Of a DNA stretch of 64,000 bases, positions 33,407 to 42,707 are shown one piece after another; within the stretch, counting starts at the first letter, position 1; every line of letters starts with the position of its first letter. Origin of the DNA: Celeribacter indicus (GTDB lineage: Bacteria; Pseudomonadota; Alphaproteobacteria; Rhodobacterales; Rhodobacteraceae). The notes below the pieces were generated by a model that searched no databases, was not told the DNA's origin, and worked only from the letters and a program-made list of their open reading frames with translations. The translations under genes and the position numbers were made by a program. Location of the stretch: positions 1,054,001 to 1,118,000 of the forward strand of contig NZ_CP004393.1 of the NCBI RefSeq assembly GCF_000819565.1, given 5' to 3'.

Positions 33407-34242
33407 TCGACATGCTCCTGATGCCGTTCCAGTTCGGCTTCATGCAGAATGCCTTCTGGATCTCGCTCATCGTTTCGGTGCCGACGGCGCTGCTCTCCTG
33501 CTTCCTCGTGCTGAAGGGCTGGGCGCTGATGGGCGACGCGGTGAGCCATGCGGTGCTGCCGGGGATCGTGCTGGCCTATCTGCTCGGCCTGCCGCTGATC
33601 CTCGGGGCCTTTGTCGCCGGCATGGTGACGGCGCTGGCCACGGGCTACCTGTCGGAGAACAGCCGGGTGAAGCAGGACACTGTGATGGGTGTCGTGTTCT
33701 CCGGCATGTTCGGGCTGGGGATCGTGCTATACGTGGCGATCCGCACCAATGTCCATCTCGACCATATCCTCTTCGGCAACATGCTGGGCGTCGGAACCGG
33801 CGATCTCTGGACCGCCGGGGTGATTTCTGTCTGTGTCGCCGCGGCGCTGCTGCTGAAATGGAAGGACCTGATGCTGCACGCCTTCGACCCGGCGCAGGCA
33901 CGGGCCTCGGGCCTGCCGGTGGGCCTGCTGCATTACGGGCTGCTGACGGTGCTGTCGCTGACCATCGTCGCGACGCTCTCGGCCACCGGCCTCATCCTGG
34001 CCGTGGGGCTGCTGATCACGCCGGGCGCCATCGCCTTCCTCGTGGTGCGCAGCTTCGGACGGATGCTGGCGGTCTCGGTCGCGGTCTGCATGGTCGCGAT
34101 GCTGGCGGGGACCTATCTCAGCTTCTTCCTCGACAGCGCACCCGCACCGACCATCGTGCTCATCCTCACCGCGATCTTCCTCGCCGCCTTCATCCGCAGG
34201 GGACTACAGACCCGCCGCGCCTCCGCACGCAGTCCCGTCTGA
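33403..34242 (+). CDS. sitD: SitD-type metal ABC transporter permease
   Basis: A 279-residue ABC-3 permease, paralogous to SitC (LKGWALMGDAVSHAVLPGI, LAVGLLITPGAIAFLV). About eight hydrophobic segments, ending in a short basic tail. It closes the operon. With SitABC it imports Mn(II) and probably Fe(II). The start is fixed by the 4-bp overlap with sitC. No terminator hairpin is obvious in the 34-bp gap to the convergent heme oxygenase gene. Confidence 0.92.
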   Translation: MIDMLLMPFQFGFMQNAFWISLIVSVPTALLSCFLVLKGWALMGDAVSHAVLPGIVLAYLLGLPLILGAFVAGMVTALATGYLSENSRVKQDTVMGVVFSGMFGLGIVLYVAIRTNVHLDHILFGNMLGVGTGDLWTAGVISVCVAAALLLKWKDLMLHAFDPAQARASGLPVGLLHYGLLTVLSLTIVATLSATGLILAVGLLITPGAIAFLVVRSFGRMLAVSVAVCMVAMLAGTYLSFFLDSAPAPTIVLILTAIFLAAFIRRGLQTRRASARSPV

Positions 34243-34276
34243 GACCGGATGCGGAGGGCGGGGCGCGGGGCGGTGT

Positions 34277-34870
34277 TCAGCCGAGATGGCTCCGCACAAG
34301 CTCTCCCGCGCGGGCAAAGGCGGCACGGGCGCCGGCGACGGCACGGTCCTTCTCCGCTTCGCTCAGGGCCGCGGCATCGAGGGCCGAGGTGAACTGCCTC
34401 CAGTGTTCCGCGCGCCCCTCTGGCGCCGGTGCGAGATGCCGGGCGCCGCGGGTTTCCGACAGGCCGAGCCGTTGCGCGGCCTTGAACAGGAAGGCGGCTC
34501 CGAGGTTGGAGCCCTCGACGACATAGAGCCAGCCGAGCGCCTCGGCGGGGTCGGAGATTCGCGTGGCCGCGGGCGAGGCCCCGCTGACGGGACCGTCCCC
34601 GCCCAGATCGGCGAGGTCGCGCGCCACAGCCTCGTATCGCGGCAGGGCGGAGAGGCCGGGGATGATCTCGCCGAGGGCGGGCATGTCGTAGAGCGGGCTG
34701 ACGTCGCGGTGCAGGTCATGCTGCATCTTCAGGAAACGCCGGTAATTCCCGAGGCTGTCGAAGGGGTTTGCATCCATGATCCTCCGGTCGAGCCGTTCAT
34801 GGGTGTCGCGGGTCTCCGCTTTCAGCCTCTTGCTCAGGGGCAGCGCGAGCGTGGCGGTCGTGTCGGTCAT
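34277..34870 (-). CDS. Biliverdin-producing heme oxygenase
   Basis: A 197-residue heme oxygenase, opening heme to biliverdin, CO and iron. The proximal heme ligand is the His of LKAETRDTHERLD; the distal helix reads GWLYVVEGSNLGAAFLF, the glycine-rich segment characteristic of the family. It resembles the BphO/HmuO group in length. It lies 120 bp downstream of a TonB-dependent receptor on the same strand, so the more likely role is releasing iron from imported heme; no phytochrome gene is visible nearby. Confidence 0.88.
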   Translation of the reverse strand: MTDTTATLALPLSKRLKAETRDTHERLDRRIMDANPFDSLGNYRRFLKMQHDLHRDVSPLYDMPALGEIIPGLSALPRYEAVARDLADLGGDGPVSGASPAATRISDPAEALGWLYVVEGSNLGAAFLFKAAQRLGLSETRGARHLAPAPEGRAEHWRQFTSALDAAALSEAEKDRAVAGARAAFARAGELVRSHLG

Positions 34871-34990
34871 CTGGCAGTCCGGTCCTTGAAAGGGCGCGGC
34901 CCGACCTTGGACTGGCAGGGCCGGCGGGTGGATGGTGTGCGCACCGGGGTGGCGGTGGCGGGTCGCGCCCCGCCGCCCCGGCCGCGCATC

Positions 34991-37516
34991 TCAGAACGTG
35001 GTCTCGAGGTTCAGGCGCAGGGTCCGGCCCGGAGCCGGCGTCCAGCCGTCCAGGGCGTCGATATAGTAGCGGTCGGTCACGTTCTCGACGCTGAGCGACA
35101 GGCGCGTCCGGTCGTTGAGATCGTAATCGACGAAGAGATCCCCGACGGCATAGGGCCGCCAGACCGCGGTGCGCTGCCGGTCGCTGGTGGTCAGCGGGGC
35201 CATGCGGCTGCCGGCGTGGTGGATCGTCGCCCCGACCGTCAGGCGCTCGTCGAGAAACCGCATGCCGGCGGTCAGGCTGGTCATCAGCTCGGGCGGCAGG
35301 TGGTTCGTCGCGTAGTCATAGAGCACGGCGGTATCCTGGCAGCCCTCCGTGTAGCAGAACTCGTAATCGAGATAGTAGGTGGCGGACGCCTCCGCAAAGA
35401 AGCGGCGGCTGTCGTAGCGGCCGGAGAATTCGAGCCCGGTGAACTCGGCACGCGACAGGTTGTCGAAGGTGAAGACCGGCTGGCCCGGCACCGGATCCGC
35501 GGGGACGCGCGACACATAGTCGTCATAGCTGTTGTGGAAGGCCACGAGCTTCAGGCCGAGCGTGTCTTCGGCCAGCCACAGATCCTTGCGCAGCAGATTG
35601 GCGCCCAGCTCGACCGTATGTGCCGTCTCTGCCCGCAGGTCGGGGTTGGGCGTGGCATTGGCGTCGCTGCCCATGGTCTCTCGCAGGGTCGGCGGCCGCA
35701 CGCCTTCGGCATAGCGGGCAAAGAATTGCAGGCCAGGAACGGCCTCCCACATCGCGCCGACACTGGGGTTCAGCCGGCCGCCGTCGCGGGTGGCGTCGGC
35801 GGAGTCCGTGGCATTGCGGTCCTTCAGCCGCCAGGCGTCATAGCGCAGCCCGGCCGAGAGCGACAGGTTGCCCGCCGTCCAGGTCCCGCTCGAGAAGACG
35901 CTGGCCACGTCGCGGGTGCCGTTGCTGGGCGACATCCGGACGCAGGGCGTGTTCGTCATGGAGCGGCTGCAATATTCCTCCGCATCCATGTCTTCCCTCA
36001 GCCAGGAGATCCCGTAGCGCAGGCTCAGCTCCCCGACGCCGGCGGTCAGGCGGCTGGTGTTGGTCACGTCCACGCCGTAGGTCAGCGTCTTCGAATAGCG
36101 CGGCTCGTCGGCCGGCAGGATATTCGGCGGGAAGTAAAGAGCACCGCCCACCGCGCGCGTCGTGCCGGACACGTCGGTCATCCAGAGATTCGCCTCGAGG
36201 TCGATCAGGTCCGAACCGGGCTGCCAGCGGTAGCGCGCGGTATAGGTCTTCGCCTCGATGTCGCTCAGTTTCACCTGCCGGAACCCATTGTCCTGCATGA
36301 AGAGCAGCGAGCCCATGGATTCACCGAATTTCGTGCGGTGATCCGTGTAGCCCAGTTGCAGCGCCTGCCCGTCCTGCCAGTAGAAGGTCGCCTTGGCCAT
36401 CAGCGTCGAACTGTCCTCGGAACTGTTGAAGACTTCCTCCCCCGGTTTGGTGAAGGACAGCGGATAGTCGCGGCCGTTGAACTCGTATGTGGTCGGCCCC
36501 TCGGTGCCGGCGAAATAGTTGCCGCGCTTGCGGCGCGCATAGGCGAGGAACAGGTCGACATTGTCGCCGAGATATCCATAGGCGAGGCTGCCGGAGAGGT
36601 TGTCGGCCTCCGTCAGCCCCGGCGCGTCGTCGCGCTGGTCGTAGACCGGGGACTGGGGCGTCGAATGCGGCGCGGAGGCGGCGTTGTCGCCGGCGCCGAA
36701 GCGCAGGCGCCATCCCTGGGTCTCCCCCTCCGGCACGATGTCCTTGGCGGTGAGCGTGCGCACGGCGACGACGCCGCCCGTCGTTCCCGCGCCCTGCGCC
36801 GTGTCCGTCGGCCCCTTGGCGACGCCGATGTCCGCGATCAGGTCCGGGTCGAGGTAGACCCGCTCGTCCACGCCGATATAGCCGCGCCAGGTGGTCGATG
36901 TCTGCTGCGTGCCGTCGATCGCGACCTTCGTCCGGTTCTGCCCCTGCATGCCGCGGATGTTCACGTCGAGCTGGCTGCCGTTGTGGTTGGCCGAGGCGAT
37001 CACGCCCGGCGTCCCCTTGAAGATGTCGCCGGGCGAGGCCCCGCGCCGTCTGGCGATCTGGTCGGGGGAGATGTAGCTGGCGGCGGAGCCGGTGCGATAG
37101 GGCGCCTCCGCCAGCCGGGCGGTCGTCATGGTGATCGGATCGAGGAGCGTCTCGCCCTCCGTGCCCGCCGCATCGGTGCTCACGGGGCGGAACAGCACGA
37201 TATGCCCCTCGCCGGCGGTGCGCCAGGTGAGGCCGCTGCCGGCCAGCAGGCGGTCGAGCGCCGTCTCCGCCGACATCTGCCCGCTGAGCGCGGGGGCCGT
37301 CCGCCCGCGCAGCAGGGTGGCATCCGCCGCCACCTGGTAGGAGGTCACCCGGCCATACTGCGCCAGGGCACCGGCAAGGGATTGGGCGGGAATGTCGAAG
37401 GAGATCGTGCCCGTTTGCGCGGCCTCCTGCGCCCATCCCGCGGGCGCGGCCACCGGTCCCATCGCCAGCGCCGCAAGCACCAGCGGCCGTCCGAAGAGCT
37501 TGGAAAATCTTGTCAT
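34991..37516 (-). CDS. TonB-dependent receptor with STN signalling domain, probably for heme
   Basis: An 841-residue outer-membrane receptor. It has a signal peptide (to about residue 29), an STN/secretin-TonB domain (about 38-112, ISFDIPAQSLAGALAQYGRV), a plug with NVNIRGMQGQNRTKVAIDG, and a 22-strand barrel ending in Phe (LETTF). The STN domain with adjacent FecR/FecI indicates surface signalling. The box-like segments GVRPPTLRE and NPDLRAE recall the FRAP/NPNL region of heme receptors, and a heme oxygenase follows. Heme is therefore the likely ligand; a siderophore remains possible. Confidence 0.88.
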   Translation of the reverse strand: MTRFSKLFGRPLVLAALAMGPVAAPAGWAQEAAQTGTISFDIPAQSLAGALAQYGRVTSYQVAADATLLRGRTAPALSGQMSAETALDRLLAGSGLTWRTAGEGHIVLFRPVSTDAAGTEGETLLDPITMTTARLAEAPYRTGSAASYISPDQIARRRGASPGDIFKGTPGVIASANHNGSQLDVNIRGMQGQNRTKVAIDGTQQTSTTWRGYIGVDERVYLDPDLIADIGVAKGPTDTAQGAGTTGGVVAVRTLTAKDIVPEGETQGWRLRFGAGDNAASAPHSTPQSPVYDQRDDAPGLTEADNLSGSLAYGYLGDNVDLFLAYARRKRGNYFAGTEGPTTYEFNGRDYPLSFTKPGEEVFNSSEDSSTLMAKATFYWQDGQALQLGYTDHRTKFGESMGSLLFMQDNGFRQVKLSDIEAKTYTARYRWQPGSDLIDLEANLWMTDVSGTTRAVGGALYFPPNILPADEPRYSKTLTYGVDVTNTSRLTAGVGELSLRYGISWLREDMDAEEYCSRSMTNTPCVRMSPSNGTRDVASVFSSGTWTAGNLSLSAGLRYDAWRLKDRNATDSADATRDGGRLNPSVGAMWEAVPGLQFFARYAEGVRPPTLRETMGSDANATPNPDLRAETAHTVELGANLLRKDLWLAEDTLGLKLVAFHNSYDDYVSRVPADPVPGQPVFTFDNLSRAEFTGLEFSGRYDSRRFFAEASATYYLDYEFCYTEGCQDTAVLYDYATNHLPPELMTSLTAGMRFLDERLTVGATIHHAGSRMAPLTTSDRQRTAVWRPYAVGDLFVDYDLNDRTRLSLSVENVTDRYYIDALDGWTPAPGRTLRLNLETTF

Positions 37517-37638
37517 CTTGTCTGTCCCATGATCTGCGACCTCGCCTGGGACAGCGTCTTGCGGCTACCTGGGGTTCTTTCGGTCTTCCCTGTCAGGACG
37601 ATGGACGGGCGCGGATTTTCGGCTCCGGCGCGATTTTT

Positions 37639-38631
37639 TTACGTCGCCCCGTAGATCAGCCTCAGGCTGCCGACCCGGCGGACCACGAGGTCCAGCGAGG
37701 CGGCGAAGGTCCGCAGCGCCTCCTCGGGGCTCGACAGGTCGAAATAGCCGGTCACGCGCCGGTCCCTTGCCCCGCCGATGAGGATCACCGTGCCGCCCGC
37801 CTCGCGTTGCAGCCGTTCGGCGACCTCGAGCGCCGGGCGATCCTCGACAAAGAGCTTGCCCTCGCGCCATTCGGCAAAGGTCGCGGGATCGCCGCTCCCC
37901 TGGGAAAGCGTGCCGTCGGCCTCCAGCCTTTGCCAGTCGCCCGCCTGCAACACCGCCTTCGCCCCGGTGCCGGACAGCCCGTCGAGGCCCACGGATCCCT
38001 CCGTCACCGAAACGCTGGCCGAGGCGCCCATCCGGTCGACCTCGAACGCCGTCCCGATGGCGCGCGCTTCCAGCGTCCGGGTGGACACCACGAAGGGACG
38101 CGCGGGATCGTGGGCGACCTCGAAGAAGGCGGTGCCCTCCAGAAGCGTGACGCCCCTCCGCGCCCCGGAAAATTCGAGGGCGACGGCACTTCCCGCGGCC
38201 AGCGTCACACGGCTGCCGTCGGACAGCGTCAGGTGCTGTATCTCGCCGGGACGGGTCATGTAATCCGCCCGGAGACGCATCGTCAGCTCGGGGCCGAAGA
38301 GCAGCGCCAGCATCAGCACGGCCGCGAGCGCCATGCCTCCGGCGAGGCGCACACCCAGGCGGGAGGCGTGACGTTTCGGGGCAGGGGGGACGGGGGCGGG
38401 GGTGGCGGGCCATGCCTCCCGCGTTCCGAGCATGTCCCAGCTGCGGCAGGCCAGCGACCAGGCGTCCGCACGGTGCGGGTCATCGCCCAGCCACCGCTCA
38501 TGTGCGGCCCGCAGGTCCGGATCCGTCGGGGCCTCGCGCAGCCTCATCAGCCAGTCGATCGCCTGCTCCTCGATCTCCGCGCCTGACAGGAGGGGCGGTT
38601 CGCTGCTCCGTTGATCACTCATGCTCGCCAT
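37639..38631 (-). CDS. fecR: FecR-type anti-sigma/signal-transducing protein
   Basis: A 330-residue inner-membrane regulator. The cytoplasmic DUF4880-type region (DWLMRLREAPTDPDLRAAHERWL) binds the sigma factor. A single transmembrane helix follows (residues about 90-112, GGMALAAVLMLALLFG). The periplasmic FecR domain has SDGSRVTLAAGSAV and FVVSTRTLEARAIGTAF, and a C-terminal STN-like part contacts the receptor. It overlaps the sigma gene by 17 bp; Met at 38622 is an alternative start. It relays occupancy of the neighbouring receptor to FecI. Confidence 0.92.
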   Translation of the reverse strand: MASMSDQRSSEPPLLSGAEIEEQAIDWLMRLREAPTDPDLRAAHERWLGDDPHRADAWSLACRSWDMLGTREAWPATPAPVPPAPKRHASRLGVRLAGGMALAAVLMLALLFGPELTMRLRADYMTRPGEIQHLTLSDGSRVTLAAGSAVALEFSGARRGVTLLEGTAFFEVAHDPARPFVVSTRTLEARAIGTAFEVDRMGASASVSVTEGSVGLDGLSGTGAKAVLQAGDWQRLEADGTLSQGSGDPATFAEWREGKLFVEDRPALEVAERLQREAGGTVILIGGARDRRVTGYFDLSSPEEALRTFAASLDLVVRRVGSLRLIYGAT

Positions 38632-39139
38632 CCAAAGCTCGACTGCACGCTATCAGCCCCTTGCGCACGAGGCCATGCGCCGTGCTGACGGAAATCTTCA
38701 TCTCGTCGGCCACCTCCTGAAGCGTGCGCTGCTCGAGGCGGTAGAGCTCCAGCGCCCGGCGCGTCCGGGGCGGCAGCGCCTCGACCGCCCGCAGGACCAG
38801 CCGGACCCGCTCCCGGTCCGCGACGATCGTCTCGGGGTCCGGGCGATGGTCGGGCAGGTTCTCCCATATGTCGTCCGCCACCCGCATCTTCCGCTCGCGC
38901 CCCTGCCGCCGGCCGGTGTCGAGCGCGAGGTTCCGCACGATCCGTTTCAGGTAGCCGAAGGGTTCCGAAAGCCGGGCCGGGGCGCGGGTGGCGAAGCGCA
39001 GATAGGCCTCCTGCACGAGATCCTCGCTCATCGTCCTGTCCCCGAGGAGCCGGGCGGCATAGTCCACGAGATCCGTCCTGTGGCCGGTCATCTGGAGAAG
39101 GGCTCGTTTTCGATCCGTCATCTGAAACTGAAACGCCAT
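38615..39139 (-). CDS. fecI: FecI-type ECF sigma factor
   Basis: A 174-residue extracytoplasmic-function sigma factor of the iron-uptake group. Region 2 covers LVDYAARLLGDRTMSEDLVQEAYLRF, region 4 covers ALPPRTRRALELYRLEQRTLQEVADEMKISVSTAHGLV. It would direct transcription of the receptor gene when FecR signals ligand binding. A Met at 39121 is an alternative start; 39139 keeps a short extra N-terminus. Upstream Fur control is likely by analogy but no clear box was identified. Confidence 0.92.
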   Translation of the reverse strand: MAFQFQMTDRKRALLQMTGHRTDLVDYAARLLGDRTMSEDLVQEAYLRFATRAPARLSEPFGYLKRIVRNLALDTGRRQGRERKMRVADDIWENLPDHRPDPETIVADRERVRLVLRAVEALPPRTRRALELYRLEQRTLQEVADEMKISVSTAHGLVRKGLIACSRALDGEHE

Positions 39140-39488
39140 GCCTGAAGGGAGTTCGGAGGTGTGGCGGATCTGTCGGGCCTGGCTGCACCGCAGCAGCGCC
39201 TATCCCATGCCCGCCCGCTTGTCCAGTCCCGGCCGTCGGCGCCCGATGCCGGAGAGGAGACGCAGGCGCGTGCCGCCGGAGAGGGCGGGCTCCCGTCCGC
39301 CGACCGCTTTCGGACCGCACCCGACGGCGCAGGACATTCCCGGAAGCACGCCGGGGAGCGGGGGCAATCCGAGTGTGACATGCGCGGAGAGCACCGGGCA
39401 GGCGGCCGGCGCAGGAGGTGCAGGGCGGGGAGATGTCCGCGCCGCAAGGAACCTCGTCATTCCTGCGGCGCGGAAGGGAGAGGGGGCG
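39140..39488. other. Intergenic region, nothing recognised
   Basis: These 349 bp between fecI and the DUF1684 gene contain only GC-rich open frames without family features. It should hold the fecI promoter near 39140-39200. I see no repeat, RNA or clear operator. Confidence 0.4.
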
Positions 39489-40271
39489 TCAGCCGCGCGG
39501 CGCGAGCCGTTTCTCGCCCGCTTCCACCCGGAGCGGCAGGAGGTTCTCGCGCGGGGGCAGCGGACAGACGGCGTGGGGGGTGAAGGCGCAGGGCGGATTG
39601 ATCGCGCGGTTGAAGTCGATCACCACTCTGTCGCCGCTCACCTCCTCGCCGAAGACGAACCGTGCCTTGGGATAGGTCTCGTCGAGCGAGGTGAGATCGC
39701 GGAACACGAATTGCGGCCGGTCCGCCGTGCCGTAGGTCGGCAGGAAGGCGACCTCCTGCCCGCCGAGATCGAAGATCGCGCGGCGGGTCACCGGCACGCG
39801 GGTCGGAATGCCGATCACCGTGTCGAGCACCAGATCCATCGGCTCGGGCAGGTCCTCCCACCTCGCGGTGATGCGCAGCGCAGGGTCGAGCGGGAAGAAG
39901 GCGATCTTTCCCGGATCGCGGGGCAGCGCGGCGTCGCGGATGCGCAGTGCGCGCCGCTCGTTCAGCGTGGTGATCTCCATCAGGAAATCCCCGTCCCGCC
40001 AGCAGAACCGCCCCTCCGCCCGGTCCAGATCCACCGGGGCGCCCTCCGCGGGGTCGTAGCGGCCGCGGTCGCCCGTCCCGAACTCCAGCGTGCCGAGATG
40101 CTCCGGCGCGCGTTCGAGCGGGATGTCCGCCCCGGCGCCGCTGCCGATGCGGTAGCGGCCCGGCGTGATCCACCAGCGCCCGGCCAGATTGAGCCAGCCG
40201 TCCTCTGCGGTCAGCCTCGCGAGGCGGTCCTCGAACCAGGCTCTGTGGGCGCGGGCGAATGTGTCGGTCAT
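39489..40271 (-). CDS. DUF1684 domain protein
   Basis: A 260-residue protein of the DUF1684 family. Marks are GWLNLAGRWWITPGRYRIGSG near the N-terminus, FRDLTSLDETYPKARFVF, and the strongly conserved C-terminal DFNRAINPPCAFTPHAVCPL plus PPRENLLPLRVEAGE. No signal peptide is seen. The biochemical role of the family is not known to me. Its ATG overlaps the stop of the upstream peptide-ABC ATPase gene by 4 bp (40268-40271), so it is made with that transporter and may act on an imported compound. Confidence 0.85.
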   Translation of the reverse strand: MTDTFARAHRAWFEDRLARLTAEDGWLNLAGRWWITPGRYRIGSGAGADIPLERAPEHLGTLEFGTGDRGRYDPAEGAPVDLDRAEGRFCWRDGDFLMEITTLNERRALRIRDAALPRDPGKIAFFPLDPALRITARWEDLPEPMDLVLDTVIGIPTRVPVTRRAIFDLGGQEVAFLPTYGTADRPQFVFRDLTSLDETYPKARFVFGEEVSGDRVVIDFNRAINPPCAFTPHAVCPLPPRENLLPLRVEAGEKRLAPRG

Positions 40272-41056
40272 GGCAGGATCCTTTCGGTCGGAGGCCAGGG
40301 GGCAGGGGGCGCGGCCGGCATGCGGGGGATGCTGGCCAGAAGGGCACGGGTATAGGGATGGCGCGGCGCACGCAGGATGTCGGCGGTCGCCCCGGCCTCG
40401 ACGATCCGGCCGCGGTCGAGCACCACGAGCCGGTCGCAGAGCGCGGCCACCACGCCCATGTCGTGCGAGACGAAGATCATCGTCACCTGCTGCGAGATCT
40501 CGCGGAACAGGTCCACGATCCGCACCCGCGTCGAGAGGTCGAGCGCGCTCACCGCCTCGTCGGCCAGCACCAGTTCGGGACGGCTGACGATGGCCCGCGC
40601 GATGGCGATCCGCTGGCGCTGCCCGCCGGAGAACTGGTGCGGGAAGCGGGTGAGGACGTCGCCCGTCAGCCCCACCGCCTCGATCGCGGCACGCGCCATC
40701 TGCCGGTGGTCGCCGGGGATCTTCAGGGACCGCAGCGGCTCCGTCACGATCCGTTCGACCCGGTGGGCGGGGTTGAGCGAGGAATAGGGGTCCTGGAACA
40801 CCGCCTGCACCCGGCGCCGGTATCCGCGCATGTAGCGCGCCCGGCCCGCCTCCAGCGGTGCGCCGTCGAACAGGATGCGTCCGCTGTCCGGCCGGTCGAG
40901 GCCGAGAAGCAGCCGCAGCAGCGTCGATTTCCCCGACCCGCTCTCGCCCACCAGCCCGACATTCGCCCCGCGCGGCACGGTGAAGGAGACGTCCTCGAGC
41001 ACGGGGCCGCCTCCGGGATAGGCAAAGCCGACATTCTCGACCGAAACCAGGCTCAT
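40268..41056 (-). CDS. Dipeptide/oligopeptide-type ABC ATPase (DppF/OppF-like)
   Basis: A 262-residue ATPase. Walker A GESGSGKST, FQDPYSSLNPAHRVERIV (a DppF/OppF signature), FSGGQRQRIAIARA, Walker B LVLADEAVSALD (Ala-Val where DEPTS is usual) and FVSHDMG are visible; APRHPYTRALL is the typical end. It is the second ATPase of a peptide-type importer whose other parts lie directly upstream on the minus strand. It overlaps both neighbours by 4 bp. Confidence 0.92.
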   Translation of the reverse strand: MSLVSVENVGFAYPGGGPVLEDVSFTVPRGANVGLVGESGSGKSTLLRLLLGLDRPDSGRILFDGAPLEAGRARYMRGYRRRVQAVFQDPYSSLNPAHRVERIVTEPLRSLKIPGDHRQMARAAIEAVGLTGDVLTRFPHQFSGGQRQRIAIARAIVSRPELVLADEAVSALDLSTRVRIVDLFREISQQVTMIFVSHDMGVVAALCDRLVVLDRGRIVEAGATADILRAPRHPYTRALLASIPRMPAAPPAPWPPTERILP

Positions 41057-41862
41057 GGCCGTCCCTCCAGCGCGGCGTCGAAGCGGCGCGCCGCCTCGAC
41101 CAGGGTCCGTGTATAAGCCTCCGCCGGCGCGGTCAGCACCTGTCGGGCGGGCCCCGTCTCGACCGCGCGACCGTCGCGCATGACGAGGACCCGCTCGGCC
41201 ACCTGCCCGACCACGGCGAGGTCGTGGCTGATGAACAGGAGCGCGATGCCATGCTCCTCGACCAGTGCCAGCAGCAGCTTCACGATCTCGTCCTGCGTTG
41301 TCACGTCCAGCGCGGTGGTCGGCTCGTCCGCGATCAGCAGGCGGGGGCGGCAGGCCAGCGCCATGGCGATGGCCACCCGCTGCCGCTGTCCGCCGGAAAC
41401 CTCGTGCGGGAAGGCGTGGACGATCCGCTCCGGCTCCGGCAGGCGGACCTGTTCGACCAGCGACAGGACCTCGCGGTTCACGGCCGCCCGGCGCGTGTCC
41501 TCTCCGGTACGTTGCCGCCGCCGTTTCACCGGCAGCGCGATCTGGCGCCCCAGCGTCATCAGCGGGTCCAGCGCCGTCAGCGGTTCCTGGAACACCGTGG
41601 CCACGGCGGAGCCGCGCAGCCCGGCAAGCCGCCGCTCCGGCGCGCCGACGACCTCCTCGCCGGCGAGAGTGATCCGCCCCTCGGGCCGGATCGCCGCGGG
41701 CAGGATGCCGTTCACCGCCAGCGCGGTCAGCGACTTGCCCGACCCGCTCTCCCCGATCAGCCCGAAGCGTTCGCCCTCGCCGATGGTGAAGGAGAGGTCC
41801 TCGACCAGCCGCGTCCCGGTCGTGCCGAGGCAGAGCCCCTCGACGGTGAGGATATCCGCCAT
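41053..41862 (-). CDS. Dipeptide/oligopeptide-type ABC ATPase (DppD/OppD-like)
   Basis: A 269-residue ATPase, partner of the preceding one. It has Walker A GESGSGKSL, the segment VFQEPLTALDPLMTLGRQI, signature VSGGQRQRVAIAMA, Walker B LLIADEPTTALD and FISHDLAVV. The C-terminus is shorter than in many DppD proteins, lacking the iron-sulfur cysteine motif. It is joined to the permease gene by a one-base TGATG overlap at 41862. Confidence 0.92.
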   Translation of the reverse strand: MADILTVEGLCLGTTGTRLVEDLSFTIGEGERFGLIGESGSGKSLTALAVNGILPAAIRPEGRITLAGEEVVGAPERRLAGLRGSAVATVFQEPLTALDPLMTLGRQIALPVKRRRQRTGEDTRRAAVNREVLSLVEQVRLPEPERIVHAFPHEVSGGQRQRVAIAMALACRPRLLIADEPTTALDVTTQDEIVKLLLALVEEHGIALLFISHDLAVVGQVAERVLVMRDGRAVETGPARQVLTAPAEAYTRTLVEAARRFDAALEGRP

Positions 41863-42707
41863 CAGCCGGCCCTCCCCGTCGGGTCGAACCGGTCGCGCAG
41901 CCCGTCCGCCACGAGGTTCACCCCGATCACCAGCGCAAAGAGCGCCAGCCCCGGCAGGATCGCTCCCCAGGGCGCCGCGTAGACCGTGCCCTGCGCCTCC
42001 TGTAGCATCCGGCCCCAGGAGGCGTTCGGCGGCGGTGCGCCGAGGCCGAGGTAGGACAGGGACGCCTCGGCCATGACGGCGAGCCCGAATTGCAGCGCGA
42101 GGGTCACGCCGAGGAAGGGCGCGATGTTGGGCATGATGTGCCAGAGCGCGATGGCCGGCCAGCCCGTGCCGGACACGCGCGCGGCGGTGATGTAATCCTG
42201 CGACAGGATGCGCTTGGTCAGGATCCGCGTCACCCGGCCGACGATGGGCGAGACCCCGATGCCGAGCGCGAGGATCGCCGTGCCGAGGCTCGCCTGTTCC
42301 CGCGCGGCGACCACCAGCATGGCGATCAGCAGCGTCGGAAAGGCGATCAGGATGTCGAAGACCGCGGCGAGGGCGTCGTCGAGAAAGCGCGTCGCGAAGG
42401 CCGCGAGCATGCCCGTCGTCACGCCGATGACCGCGCCGATCGCCACGGCGCCCGCGCCCACCACCAGCGCGATGCGCGCGCCGATCATGAGCTGGGTGAA
42501 CAGGTCGCGGCCCAGCCGGTCGGTGCCCGCCCAGTGCGCCGGGCCCGGCGGCTCGAGCCGGCCGCCGATCATGTCGTTCAGCGCGTAGGGGGTCCAGAAG
42601 AAGGACAGGATCCCGCAGGCGAAGATCACCGAGACGATGGCGATGCCCAGCCAGTGCACCGGGTTCATCCGCCGTTTCGCGGCGCGGGGTGCGGTGCCGC
42701 CGCTCAT
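41862..42707 (-). CDS. Dipeptide-type ABC permease (DppC-like)
   Basis: A 281-residue permease with an N-terminal cytoplasmic tail, six transmembrane segments and the OppC signature HWAGTDRLGRDLFTQLMIGA. The coupling loop is AARVSGTGWPAIALWHIMPN. It forms the channel with the DppB-like protein. Overlaps upstream and downstream genes by 4 and 1 bp. The C-terminus ends in the usual NLVADGLRDRFDPTGRAG. Confidence 0.92.
   Translation of the reverse strand: MSGGTAPRAAKRRMNPVHWLGIAIVSVIFACGILSFFWTPYALNDMIGGRLEPPGPAHWAGTDRLGRDLFTQLMIGARIALVVGAGAVAIGAVIGVTTGMLAAFATRFLDDALAAVFDILIAFPTLLIAMLVVAAREQASLGTAILALGIGVSPIVGRVTRILTKRILSQDYITAARVSGTGWPAIALWHIMPNIAPFLGVTLALQFGLAVMAEASLSYLGLGAPPPNASWGRMLQEAQGTVYAAPWGAILPGLALFALVIGVNLVADGLRDRFDPTGRAG

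Noticed and set aside
34286..37654. An 1122-codon plus-strand open frame over the receptor region
   Set aside because: Antisense to heme oxygenase and TonB receptor, low-complexity composition, no family features.
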